The translations under genes and the position numbers were made by a program. Positions 1-6,065 of a stretch of DNA of 6,755 nucleotides are shown here, in pieces. The stretch is from Bordetella parapertussis (lineage in GTDB: Bacteria > Pseudomonadota > Gammaproteobacteria > Burkholderiales > SG8-41), in the NCBI GenBank assembly GCA_945863085.1, contig CAMBCD010000153.1, positions 1-6,755 on the forward strand, read 5' to 3'. Numbering within the stretch: position 1 is the first letter of the stretch; each line of letters begins with the position of its first letter. The notes under the pieces were generated by a model. It searched no databases. It saw only the letters and a program-made list of their open reading frames with translations, and was not told the origin of the DNA.

Positions 1-23
1 GCATCCGGTTGGCAGCTTACTGA

Positions 24-1181
24 TTAAACGGTGTTCTCAGACCCAAAGATCACGGTGCATTGGCTAGACATCACACCGCCGTTTCCATGAGCCAGTGCGA
101 CGTCGCAACTCTTGACCTGACGTTCACCGCATTCACCGCGCACCTGGCGGATGGCCTCGATCATCACCAGCAGGCCGTACATGCCGGGATGGCAGTACGA
201 CAGGCCGCCGCCGGAGGTGTTGACCGCCAGTTTGCCGCCGGGCGCGATGCCGCCGTCAGCGACAAAACGACCGCCTTCGCCCTTCGGCACGAAACCCAGG
301 TCTTCCAGGAACAGGATCGGCGTGATGGTGAAGGCGTCATACAGTGACAGCATCCTGACGTCCTTCTGCGTGACGCCGGACATCTTGAAAGCCTGCGGGC
401 CGGATACCGAGGCACCAGTCACCGTGAAGTCGGGCATGCTGGAAATATTGGCATGTGACAGCGTTTCGCCGACCCCCAGCACGTACACCGGCTTTTTCTT
501 CAGGGTCTTCGCACGTGCGGCTGAGGTCAGCACGATGGCGCCGCCACCGTCGACGACCAGGCAGCAGTCGCGTACCGTGAACGGGTAAGACACCATGCGC
601 GCGTTTAATGCCTGCTCAATGGTCAGCGGCTCTTTTTCCCAGGCCTTGGGGTTCATCAGCGCCCATTTGCGCGCGGCGACCGCCACTTCGGCGAGGTGCT
701 CGCGTTTGGTGCCGTATTGGTGCATATGGCGTGCTGCCGCCATCGCATAGGCGCTGATCGGCAGGATCGGCCGGTACGGTGTTTCATAGGGATTGAATTC
801 GCGCGGGCTGGCCGCGGCGCGCGATACCGAGCGCTGCGTGCTGCCGTAGGCGATGACAGCGACTTCGCACAGTCCCAACTGGATCGCCATCTGTGCATGG
901 GCGACATGGGTCATGAACGATGAGCCGCCGATTTGTGTGCCGTCGAACACCTTGGGTTTGATGCGCAGGTATTCGGCCAGCGACATCGGGCCCATGCGCA
1001 CCTGGGTGGCGGCGGCATACAGGGCATCGACATCCTTCAGTGTCAGGCCGCAGTCGTCCAGCGCACGCAGGGTTGCCTGCGCCATCAGGTCCACGGGCGA
1101 AGTGTGCTGTGCCACCTGGCCGAGGTCGGATTCCGCCGCGCCGACCACCGCGATGCTGCCGCGTTTGAGCATGCTGGTCAT
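24..1181 (-). CDS. Thiolase-superfamily protein, SCP-x/Ltp2-like, probable acyl-CoA lyase rather than thiolase
   Basis: The 385-residue protein has the thiolase fold signature of the lipid-transfer (SCP-x/Ltp) branch. Visible landmarks are VVGAAESDLG near residues 12-21, GGSSFMTHVAHAQMAI at 85-100, VVDGGGAIVL at 209-218, SLYDAFTITP at 279-288 and the C-terminal block NTSGGGLSYCHPG at 321-333. The nucleophilic Cys of true thiolases is replaced by Gly/Ser around 85-88. The second catalytic CxG motif reads HGNGG at 365-369, while His331 is kept. Such proteins, paired with DUF35 partners, include the Ltp2 retro-aldolases of steroid side-chain breakdown, so C-C bond cleavage of an acyl-CoA by a non-thiolytic route is inferred. 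The start at 1181 is chosen because GGGAG (1189-1193) lies 7 nt upstream and the ATG overlaps the DUF35 stop as ATGA. The frame stays open upstream to 1418, but that extension is Arg-rich shadow sequence over the DUF35 gene. The family is sure; the reaction and substrate are not. Confidence 0.9.
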   Translation of the reverse strand: MTSMLKRGSIAVVGAAESDLGQVAQHTSPVDLMAQATLRALDDCGLTLKDVDALYAAATQVRMGPMSLAEYLRIKPKVFDGTQIGGSSFMTHVAHAQMAIQLGLCEVAVIAYGSTQRSVSRAAASPREFNPYETPYRPILPISAYAMAAARHMHQYGTKREHLAEVAVAARKWALMNPKAWEKEPLTIEQALNARMVSYPFTVRDCCLVVDGGGAIVLTSAARAKTLKKKPVYVLGVGETLSHANISSMPDFTVTGASVSGPQAFKMSGVTQKDVRMLSLYDAFTITPILFLEDLGFVPKGEGGRFVADGGIAPGGKLAVNTSGGGLSYCHPGMYGLLVMIEAIRQVRGECGERQVKSCDVALAHGNGGVMSSQCTVIFGSENTV

Positions 1182-1567
1182 TTGGCATCTCCCGCGGGGG
1201 TGAACACCGGGAAGGGCAGGGTTTTTTCGTCGCCGGGGTTGGCGCGGAATTTGACGCGCATGCCGATCTTGACCTGCATCGGGTCGATGTCCTCGACGCG
1301 GCTCATCAGGCGGTAACCTTCGTCCATGTCGATCATCGCCACGTTCAGTGGTGCCTCGCCCTTGTAATGCACGACGGTGGTGGTATAGACGGTGCCGAGT
1401 CCCCTGGACACGCGCCATTCAATGTTTTCACTGCCGGTTTCCGGTGCGATGGCGCGCGGATAGAAGAAGGCCTTGTTGTTGTCCTTGCACACCTGGTAGG
1501 CCAGTTCGCCCTTTTTCAGGTGCTCTATATAGGTGCCGAGCGGCGATTGTTTCATCAGATCGATCAT
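1178..1567 (-). CDS. DUF35 OB-fold acyl-CoA-binding partner protein, zinc ribbon degenerate
   Basis: This 129-residue protein matches the DUF35 (OB-fold, nucleic-acid-binding-like) family, whose members act as acyl-CoA-binding subunits of thiolase-like enzymes. An N-terminal helix (about residues 8-22) leads to a rubredoxin-like zinc-ribbon region keeping YPR (36-38) and Trp51. The OB fold follows at about 57-110, with GTVYTTTVVHY at 58-68 and NVAMIDMDEGYRLMSRV at 75-91. The ribbon normally holds four cysteines, but only Cys27 remains, so zinc binding is probably lost. A Shine-Dalgarno AAGGAA (1575-1580) lies 7 nt before the ATG at 1567 and favours it over Met5 at 1555. Its stop overlaps the start of the thiolase-like gene by 4 bp, which implies translational coupling and a shared complex, as known for ChsH2 with Ltp2. 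The coupling is seen; the complex is inferred. Confidence 0.9.
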   Translation of the reverse strand: MIDLMKQSPLGTYIEHLKKGELAYQVCKDNNKAFFYPRAIAPETGSENIEWRVSRGLGTVYTTTVVHYKGEAPLNVAMIDMDEGYRLMSRVEDIDPMQVKIGMRVKFRANPGDEKTLPFPVFTPAGDAK

Positions 1568-1613
1568 CGGATGTTTCCTTTGGCTGTAAAACTACGGGTT
1601 TCTGAATGCGGAT

Positions 1614-2432
1614 TCATGCGGCTTTTGCGGAGGAGCGGTGGCGGTCGAGGAATTCCAGCGCTGTCTGAGCGCAGCGGTCGGGGTAGGCGCCGGCGGCATG
1701 CCAGGCGTCGCCTTCCATGATCAGCAGCTGCGCCGGTTTTACGCCGGAGACCCAGGCCTTGACGCCGTCCACCGAACGCAGGCCGCTGCCGGTGGTGGTG
1801 ATGATCAGCGTCGGGCAGCTGATGCGTTTGACGTCTTCGCGGATGTCGAGTTTGGGCACCCAACGCAGATAACTCTGCAGTGTCGACAGCGGAGTCTTGC
1901 CCTGCAGGTTGTGGATCCACCAGTCGACTTCGGCCTTGGAGGCCTTGGTGCCGAGCCGGCCCTGCATGGTGTGTGCGGCCCAGTCGACGACGCCCTTGCT
2001 GTTGATGTGTTGGACCCAGTCATCGACGCCGGCGGCGGGCAGCACCGGTGGTGTGACGCCGATCAGGGTTTGCACCAGCTGCGGCCGGTTGGCGGCCATC
2101 GCCAGCGCCATCGAGCCGCCGCTTTTGGCGCCGACCAGATGAACCTTGGTGCAGCCGATCTGTTTGATCAGCGCTTCGATGTCGTCGAGCAGTTCGTCCA
2201 TCGACCATTCGTGGTCTGCAGACATCGGGGTGGAACGGCCGAAGCCGCGCAGGTCGAGGCGTACCACGCGGTAGTGGCGTGCAAAATGCGGCACCCATGC
2301 ACGCCAGGCTTCACCGGATTCGGCGAGGCCGTGGACGAACAGCACGGTTTCAGCCTTGCGCCAGGGATCGGTGTAGTCGTCGATGGTGTAGAAAATCCTG
2401 CAGCCATCGGGGCGTTCGAGGGTGTGTTGCAA
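1614..2432 (-). CDS. Alpha/beta-fold hydrolase, TTG start
   Basis: The 272-residue protein is an alpha/beta hydrolase. LFVHGLAESGEAW (31-43) carries the HG oxyanion motif, and VRLDLRGFGRS (57-67) is the typical strand-4 block. The nucleophile elbow is GAKSGG with Ser104 as nucleophile, and His245 in GDAWHAAG is the likely catalytic base. The usual acid after strand 6 is not obvious: TLIITTTGSGLRS (208-220) has no Asp where a GxxD motif is expected, so Asp222 or a residue elsewhere may serve. The start codon is TTG at 2432. GGAGAG (2437-2442) precedes it by 4 nt, an in-frame TGA (2445-2447) rules out an upstream start, and the next in-frame Met is residue 70, past the HG motif. The gene lies 46 nt upstream of the DUF35 gene. 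It may hydrolyse an ester, a lactone, a thioester or a C-C bond in the pathway; the substrate is unknown. Confidence 0.88.
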   Translation of the reverse strand: MQHTLERPDGCRIFYTIDDYTDPWRKAETVLFVHGLAESGEAWRAWVPHFARHYRVVRLDLRGFGRSTPMSADHEWSMDELLDDIEALIKQIGCTKVHLVGAKSGGSMALAMAANRPQLVQTLIGVTPPVLPAAGVDDWVQHINSKGVVDWAAHTMQGRLGTKASKAEVDWWIHNLQGKTPLSTLQSYLRWVPKLDIREDVKRISCPTLIITTTGSGLRSVDGVKAWVSGVKPAQLLIMEGDAWHAAGAYPDRCAQTALEFLDRHRSSAKAA

Positions 2433-2447
2433 GTGACTCTCCGTTCA
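2433..2447 (-). promoter_or_regulatory. Ribosome binding site fixing a TTG start
   Basis: On the minus strand GGAGAG (2437-2442) stands 4 nt before TTG (2432-2430). A TGA in the same frame at 2445-2447 closes the frame immediately upstream. The TTG is therefore the only start that yields the complete alpha/beta hydrolase fold. Confidence 0.75.
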
Positions 2448-2461
2448 GATTTCAGGCATTC

Positions 2462-2475
2462 GGCAAATGATTGCC
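2462..2475. promoter_or_regulatory. Short inverted repeat, possible operator
   Basis: GGCAA and TTGCC form a perfect 5-bp inverted repeat around ATGA. It is centred about 36 bp upstream of the hydrolase start and abuts the weak -10 candidate. Its position would suit a repressor site, but repeats this short arise often by chance. Confidence 0.2.
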
Positions 2476-2502
2476 ATACAATAAAAATATTAATTAAATC
2501 AA
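2473..2502 (-). promoter_or_regulatory. Possible weak promoter in AT-rich region
   Basis: The stretch from about 2473 to 2517 is strikingly AT-rich against a GC-rich background and lies upstream of the alpha/beta hydrolase gene. On the minus strand TTGATT (2502-2497) and TATGGC (2478-2473) are separated by 18 bp, which fits sigma-70 spacing, but the -10 box is poor. A promoter would make the hydrolase, DUF35 and thiolase-like genes a separate transcription unit. This is a pattern match only. Confidence 0.22.
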
Positions 2503-2517
2503 ATACTTATAATATAC

Positions 2518-2621
2518 CGTCATGCCGGCGAAAGCCGGCATCCAGCAATGACTGTCATCAGAAACCCTGGATTCCGGCTTTCCCCCCAAGGGGACTTCCT
2601 TCGGGGCGCGCCGGAATGACG
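2518..2621. repeat. Palindromic interspersed repeat (MITE/REP-like) with terminal inverted repeats
   Basis: The element is bounded by CGTCATGCCGGCG (2518-2530) and CGCCGGAATGACG (2609-2621), which are inverted repeats matching at 12 of 13 positions. The left arm forms a perfect 8-bp hairpin, ATGCCGGC-GAAA-GCCGGCAT (2522-2541). The right arm pairs ATTCCGGC (2571-2578) with GCCGGAAT (2610-2617) and contains an inner stem, CCCCAAGG (2584-2591) with CCTTCGGGG (2598-2606), closed but for one bulged C. TCCAG (2541-2545) and CTGGA (2567-2571) mirror each other between the arms. CGTCATTCCGGC...AATCCAG repeats of this kind are scattered through many proteobacterial genomes. TA dinucleotides lie just outside (2515-2516 and 2625-2626) and may be a target duplication. 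The element lies in the only long intergenic gap, between the acyl-CoA synthetase and hydrolase genes, and its hairpins could slow or stop transcription or stabilise the upstream mRNA. Confidence 0.75.
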
Positions 2622-2640
2622 AGGTAAAGGGCTTCGAAGC

Positions 2641-4260
2641 TCAGCCTTTCTTTTCTTCCAAACCAAAATCAATCAGCGCCTGTGCACGCAATTTGTTCTT
2701 TTGTATTTTCGAACTGCCGGTCATGCCGATTTTTTCAAAGCTGTCGATGATCTGCACATAACGCGGCACGCGGAAATTCGCCAGCCTCTCCTTGCTCCAA
2801 CTGATGATTTCCTGCGGCGTCGCGCTCTGCCCTTCCATCAGGATGACGTAGGCCGCCGGCACTTCGATCAGCCGCGGGTCGGGCACGCCGATGACCTGTG
2901 CCTGCTTGATTTTCGGGTGTCTGTGCAACACGTCCTCGACTTCGGCCGGTGCGACGTTTTCGCCACCGACGCGGAACACGTCCTTGATGCGGGTGAGGAA
3001 TTTCAGCCGGCCGTCTTCGTCCATGACGCCGAGGTCGCCGGTGTGCAGCCAGCCGTCGGGTGTGATGGCCTTCGCGGTCTGTTCGGGCATCTTGTAATAA
3101 CCCTGCATCACGCTCCAGCCGCGCACCTGGATTTCACCAGACTTGCCTGCAGGCATCACCGTGCCGGTTTCCGGATCAACCAGCCTGACCTCCACATCGT
3201 CAAGGATGTGCGCCCAGCCGTTTATGCGTTTTTCAATGTCATCGTCGTAATGCGACATGCAGACATTGGGTGAGGCTTCCGACAGCCCGTAGGCCTGCAC
3301 CAGTCCTTTCATGCCCATGAATTCGATGACCTTGCGCGAGACTTCAGGTCCGGCGGAAGCCCAGCCGTTGCGCAGCTGCAGCGGATATTGTTCGAAATTG
3401 GGATGGTTCAGCATCATCAGGAACATGGTGTCGTTGCCTGAGGTGTGGGTGCATTCTTCGCTCCACATCGTCGACAGTGCTTCCTCGGGTTCGAAGGATG
3501 GCGAGGACAGCAGGCAGGCGCCGGTGGTCAGCGCGGCAAGCAGCGACAGCGTGGTGCCGGCAACATGGTAGAAGGGGCGCGCACTGTAGTAACGGTCACC
3601 GGCCTTCAGGTTGAACCGCGCGGCGACATAGGCGGCGTTGCGCAGCATGTTGTCGTGGGTCAGCATCACACCCTTGGGATGGGAGGTGGTGCCCGAGGTG
3701 AACTGCATCAGCAGCACATTGTCGGGATGCACCTCCGGCGGCCAGGGTTCGCCATGGATGGCGCCTTTGGTCAGCAGATCGGCAAAACCGATCGCGCCCT
3801 GCGGCACATCCCTGCCGAGCACGACCACGGTATGCAGCAGCGGCAGTGCTGCATCGGGCAGCCGGCGATCCACGGCAGGGCAGATGCCGCGCAGCATCTC
3901 GATGAAATTGATTTTCAGAAAACGATCGGTGACGAACAGCAGTTTCACATCGGCCTGTTTCAGGCAGTAGAGCATTTCGTCGGCCTTGAAGCGGGTGTTG
4001 ACCGGCACCGTGACCGCGCCGATGCTGGCTGCGGCGTAAAAGAAAATCACCCATTCCAGCGAATTGCCCATGCATACCGCGACATGGTCGCCGCGGCTGA
4101 TGCCCAGCGCGCGCAGGCCCTGCGCGACTTCGCGCACGTTGTCGCGCAGCTCGGCATAGGTCAGGCGTTTCCCGGAAATCACCAGCGCCTCGTCCTGCGC
4201 GTGTGCATCCGCGGAGGCGGCCAGTGTTTCGGCTAGGGTCTGTTTTTTCCAGATGGTCAT
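2641..4260 (-). CDS. AMP-forming acyl-CoA synthetase (fatty/aromatic acid-CoA ligase family)
   Basis: The 539-residue protein is a full-length ANL-superfamily adenylate-forming enzyme. It would activate a carboxylate with ATP and then CoA to give an acyl-CoA, AMP and pyrophosphate in the cytoplasm. The core motifs appear in order: the phosphate-binding loop FTSGTTSHPKGVMLTH (187-202), ARPFYHVAG (227-235), YGLSEAS (324-330), GWLHTGDLG (403-411) with Asp409, the hinge-region block TRIKDVFRVGGENVAPAEVE (423-442), and the C-terminal SSKIQKNKLR, in which Lys518 fits the catalytic lysine of the adenylation step. No active-site residue appears lost, so it should be active. The ATG at 4260 has no convincing Shine-Dalgarno sequence (the upstream minus-strand bases read CACCTCACGTAC). 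It lies 39 nt after the hydratase/isomerase gene. Substrate chain type cannot be read from the motifs. It probably supplies the CoA thioester used by the other enzymes of the cluster. Confidence 0.95.
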   Translation of the reverse strand: MTIWKKQTLAETLAASADAHAQDEALVISGKRLTYAELRDNVREVAQGLRALGISRGDHVAVCMGNSLEWVIFFYAAASIGAVTVPVNTRFKADEMLYCLKQADVKLLFVTDRFLKINFIEMLRGICPAVDRRLPDAALPLLHTVVVLGRDVPQGAIGFADLLTKGAIHGEPWPPEVHPDNVLLMQFTSGTTSHPKGVMLTHDNMLRNAAYVAARFNLKAGDRYYSARPFYHVAGTTLSLLAALTTGACLLSSPSFEPEEALSTMWSEECTHTSGNDTMFLMMLNHPNFEQYPLQLRNGWASAGPEVSRKVIEFMGMKGLVQAYGLSEASPNVCMSHYDDDIEKRINGWAHILDDVEVRLVDPETGTVMPAGKSGEIQVRGWSVMQGYYKMPEQTAKAITPDGWLHTGDLGVMDEDGRLKFLTRIKDVFRVGGENVAPAEVEDVLHRHPKIKQAQVIGVPDPRLIEVPAAYVILMEGQSATPQEIISWSKERLANFRVPRYVQIIDSFEKIGMTGSSKIQKNKLRAQALIDFGLEEKKG

Positions 4261-4299
4261 GTACGTGAGGTGTTTTGGCTTATTTGCCTGATTTACTTG

Positions 4300-5070
4300 C
4301 TACTTGCCCTTGAACTGCGGTTTGCGTTTTTCCTTGAAGGCGGTGACCCCTTCGACATGGTCCTGGGTCATGCGTGCGCCGCAGATCGCCAGCACTTCCA
4401 TTTCAAGTAATTGTTCCAGCGTCGGCACGTACATGTACTGGAACATGCGTTTGGCCAGTGTCAGAGCATAAGTCGCGGAGCCGGCGATGTCGCGGGCCAG
4501 CGCCATGGCCTCGGTTTCGAGCTGGTCGTCGGGCACCACCTTGCTGATCAGGCCCATGTCGCGGGCTTCGGCCGCCGGCAGCTTGCGCGCGCTGTAGACG
4601 ATTTCCTTGGCGCGGGCGAGGCCGAGGTGCTGGGTCAGGAAATAAATCGCGCCGCCGTCCGGCGGGATGCCGACGTTCTTGAACGCCATCAGCAGGTACG
4701 CGGTTTCACTGGCGACGATCAGGTCACAGGCGAGTGCCATGCTGGCGCCGATGCCGGCAGCAGGGCCGCGGATCGCGGCGATCACCGGCTTTTCCAGGTG
4801 ATGCAGCGCAAGGATCATCTGCTGGTGGCCCCTGGAACGTTTGCGCCCGCTGACCACGTCATAACCACCCATCGAGCCGACATCACCCCCGGCACAGAAC
4901 GCGCGGCCGGCGCCGGTCAGCACCACGGCGCGCACGCTGTCATCGCCTCCCAGCGCGGTGAAGGTCTCAGCCAGTTCGTGGTACATCTCGCCGGACAGCG
5001 CGTTCAGTTTGTCGGCGCGGTCAAGCAGCACGGTGGCGACGCCGTCGATGATGGTGACTTTGACATTCAT
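4300..5070 (-). CDS. Enoyl-CoA hydratase/isomerase (crotonase) family protein, isomerase-like active site
   Basis: This 256-residue protein is a complete crotonase-fold enzyme. The oxyanion-hole segments are GRAFCAGGDV (55-64) and IRGPAAGIGASMALACDLIV (100-119), and the C-terminal FKEKRKPQFKGK is typical. The two glutamates of classical enoyl-CoA hydratases are absent: the first position aligns with Ser110 and the second falls in AFKNVGIPPDGG (129-140). Asp138 sits in an IPPDGG motif, comparable with the catalytic Asp of PaaG-type and dienoyl-CoA isomerases. Double-bond isomerisation, or another crotonase reaction, is therefore more likely than plain hydration. The ATG at 5070 was chosen because homology begins there. 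The frame is open to 5130, but that would overlap the receptor gene and adds a non-homologous basic stretch. Only 10 nt separate it from the upstream receptor stop; its own ribosome site is weak (TAGG about 9 nt away), suggesting coupling. Confidence 0.92.
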   Translation of the reverse strand: MNVKVTIIDGVATVLLDRADKLNALSGEMYHELAETFTALGGDDSVRAVVLTGAGRAFCAGGDVGSMGGYDVVSGRKRSRGHQQMILALHHLEKPVIAAIRGPAAGIGASMALACDLIVASETAYLLMAFKNVGIPPDGGAIYFLTQHLGLARAKEIVYSARKLPAAEARDMGLISKVVPDDQLETEAMALARDIAGSATYALTLAKRMFQYMYVPTLEQLLEMEVLAICGARMTQDHVEGVTAFKEKRKPQFKGK

Positions 5071-5080
5071 GTTGCGATGC

Positions 5081-6046
5081 CTACAGCGATTTGATGCCGG
5101 CGCGTTCGATGATTTTTTTCCATTTGGCAATTTCGCCGCTGAGGAAAGCCGTGTATTCGGCAGTCGTGCTGCCCACCGGATCGGAGCCTTCGCGTTTCAG
5201 GAATTCGGCGAGTTCGGCCGATTTCATGATGCGTGCGACATCACTGGCTGCGCGATCGACGGCAGCCTTCGGGGTGCCTGCAGGGCCGGTCAGGCCATTC
5301 CATGCCACGGCCTGAAAACCCTTGAGTCCCGATTCATCCAGCGTCGGCATTTCCGGCAGCGCGGCCGAACGTTTGAGGCTGGTCACCGCGAGCGCGCGCA
5401 GCTTGCCGGTCTTGATGTGCTGGAGTGCCGAGGTGAGGCCGTTGTAGGCCATGTCGATGTGTCCGCCGATCAGGTCGGTCATCGCTGGTCCGTTGCCTTT
5501 GTACGGTACATGAGTGATCTTGACGTTAGCCATCGCATTGAAGAGTTCGCCTGCGAGGTGGTTCGACCCGCCGCTGCCGGAGGAGCCGAAATTCAGCACG
5601 CCGGGCCTGGCTTTGGCCAGTGCGACCAGTTCCTTGATATTTTTTGCCGGTACACCGGGATGCACAATGACCACCAGCGGCGTGGTGTTGATCAGCGTGA
5701 TCGGTGCGAAATCCTTTGCCGGATCGTACGGCAATTTTTTCAGCAGGCTGGGCACAATGGTGAACGGGGCTGGTGTGACCAGCAGCGTGTGGCCGTCGGG
5801 CGCGGACTTGGCAACGATGTCGGTGCCGATCACCGTGCTGCCGCCGGGGCGGTTGTCGACGATGACCTGCTGGCCCCAGCTTTCACTGAGTTTTTGTGCG
5901 ACCAGACGACCCATGATGTCGGTGCTGCCACCAGCGGCGAAGGGCACGATCAGGCGTACGGTTTTGCTGGGGTAATTCTGGGCTTGGGCCGTACCCAGAG
6001 CGGAAAACAAAAAAGTCAATAAAAACAAATACTTATAATTATACAT
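5081..6046 (-). CDS. Bug/TctC-family tripartite tricarboxylate transporter periplasmic substrate-binding protein
   Basis: The 321-residue protein is a Bug (TctC) periplasmic solute receptor, which binds small carboxylates for tripartite tricarboxylate (TTT) uptake or sensing. A signal peptide covers residues 1-22: YNYK, then a hydrophobic core LFLLTFLFSALGT, then AQA as the cleavage site before QNYPSK. Family hallmarks follow: VRLIVPFAAGGSTDIMGR (30-47), VDNRPGGSTVIGTDIVAKS (63-81), GSSGSGGSNHLAGELF (154-169), VPYKGNGPAMTDLIGGHID (180-198) and LPEMPTLDESG (230-240). GAGGAG (6052-6057) lies 5 nt from the ATG at 6046 but only 2 nt from the adjacent ATG at 6049, so 6046 is preferred; the difference is one residue. 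No TctA/TctB membrane subunits are in the window, as is usual for orphan Bug receptors of Burkholderiales. It sits 19 nt after the flavoprotein gene and probably reports or captures the substrate of the cluster. Confidence 0.95.
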   Translation of the reverse strand: MYNYKYLFLLTFLFSALGTAQAQNYPSKTVRLIVPFAAGGSTDIMGRLVAQKLSESWGQQVIVDNRPGGSTVIGTDIVAKSAPDGHTLLVTPAPFTIVPSLLKKLPYDPAKDFAPITLINTTPLVVIVHPGVPAKNIKELVALAKARPGVLNFGSSGSGGSNHLAGELFNAMANVKITHVPYKGNGPAMTDLIGGHIDMAYNGLTSALQHIKTGKLRALAVTSLKRSAALPEMPTLDESGLKGFQAVAWNGLTGPAGTPKAAVDRAASDVARIMKSAELAEFLKREGSDPVGSTTAEYTAFLSGEIAKWKKIIERAGIKSL

Positions 6047-6051
6047 CATTT

Positions 6052-6057
6052 CTCCTC
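6052..6057 (-). promoter_or_regulatory. Strong Shine-Dalgarno site of the receptor gene
   Basis: GAGGAG on the minus strand precedes two adjacent ATG codons (6049 and 6046). The spacing is 2 nt to the first and 5 nt to the second, so it favours 6046. It is among the strongest ribosome sites in the window, which fits the high expression expected of a periplasmic binding protein. Confidence 0.7.
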
Positions 6058-6065
6058 GGTGATGA

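Noticed and set aside
1182..1418. N-terminal extension of the thiolase-like gene
   Set aside because: The extension overlaps the whole second half of the DUF35 gene, is Arg/His-rich without homology, and a good ribosome site marks the start at 1181.
2508..2513. Perfect TATAAT on the plus strand
   Set aside because: No -35 box lies at a suitable distance and no plus-strand gene follows; it is most simply explained by AT richness.
1638..2627. Long plus-strand open frame of 329 codons opposite the alpha/beta hydrolase and the repeat
   Set aside because: It is antisense to a clear hydrolase, runs through the repeat, is low-complexity (rich in Gly, Ala, Asp, His, Gln, Val) and shows no family motif. 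Such frames are common opposite GC-rich genes.
3445..4236. Plus-strand open frame of 263 codons opposite the acyl-CoA synthetase
   Set aside because: It is antisense to conserved adenylation motifs and its composition is biased towards Gly, Gln, His and Arg; treated as a shadow.
4958..6022. Plus-strand open frame of 354 codons opposite the receptor gene
   Set aside because: It mirrors the Bug receptor codons and part of the crotonase gene, has no recognisable domain and has no support from gene order.
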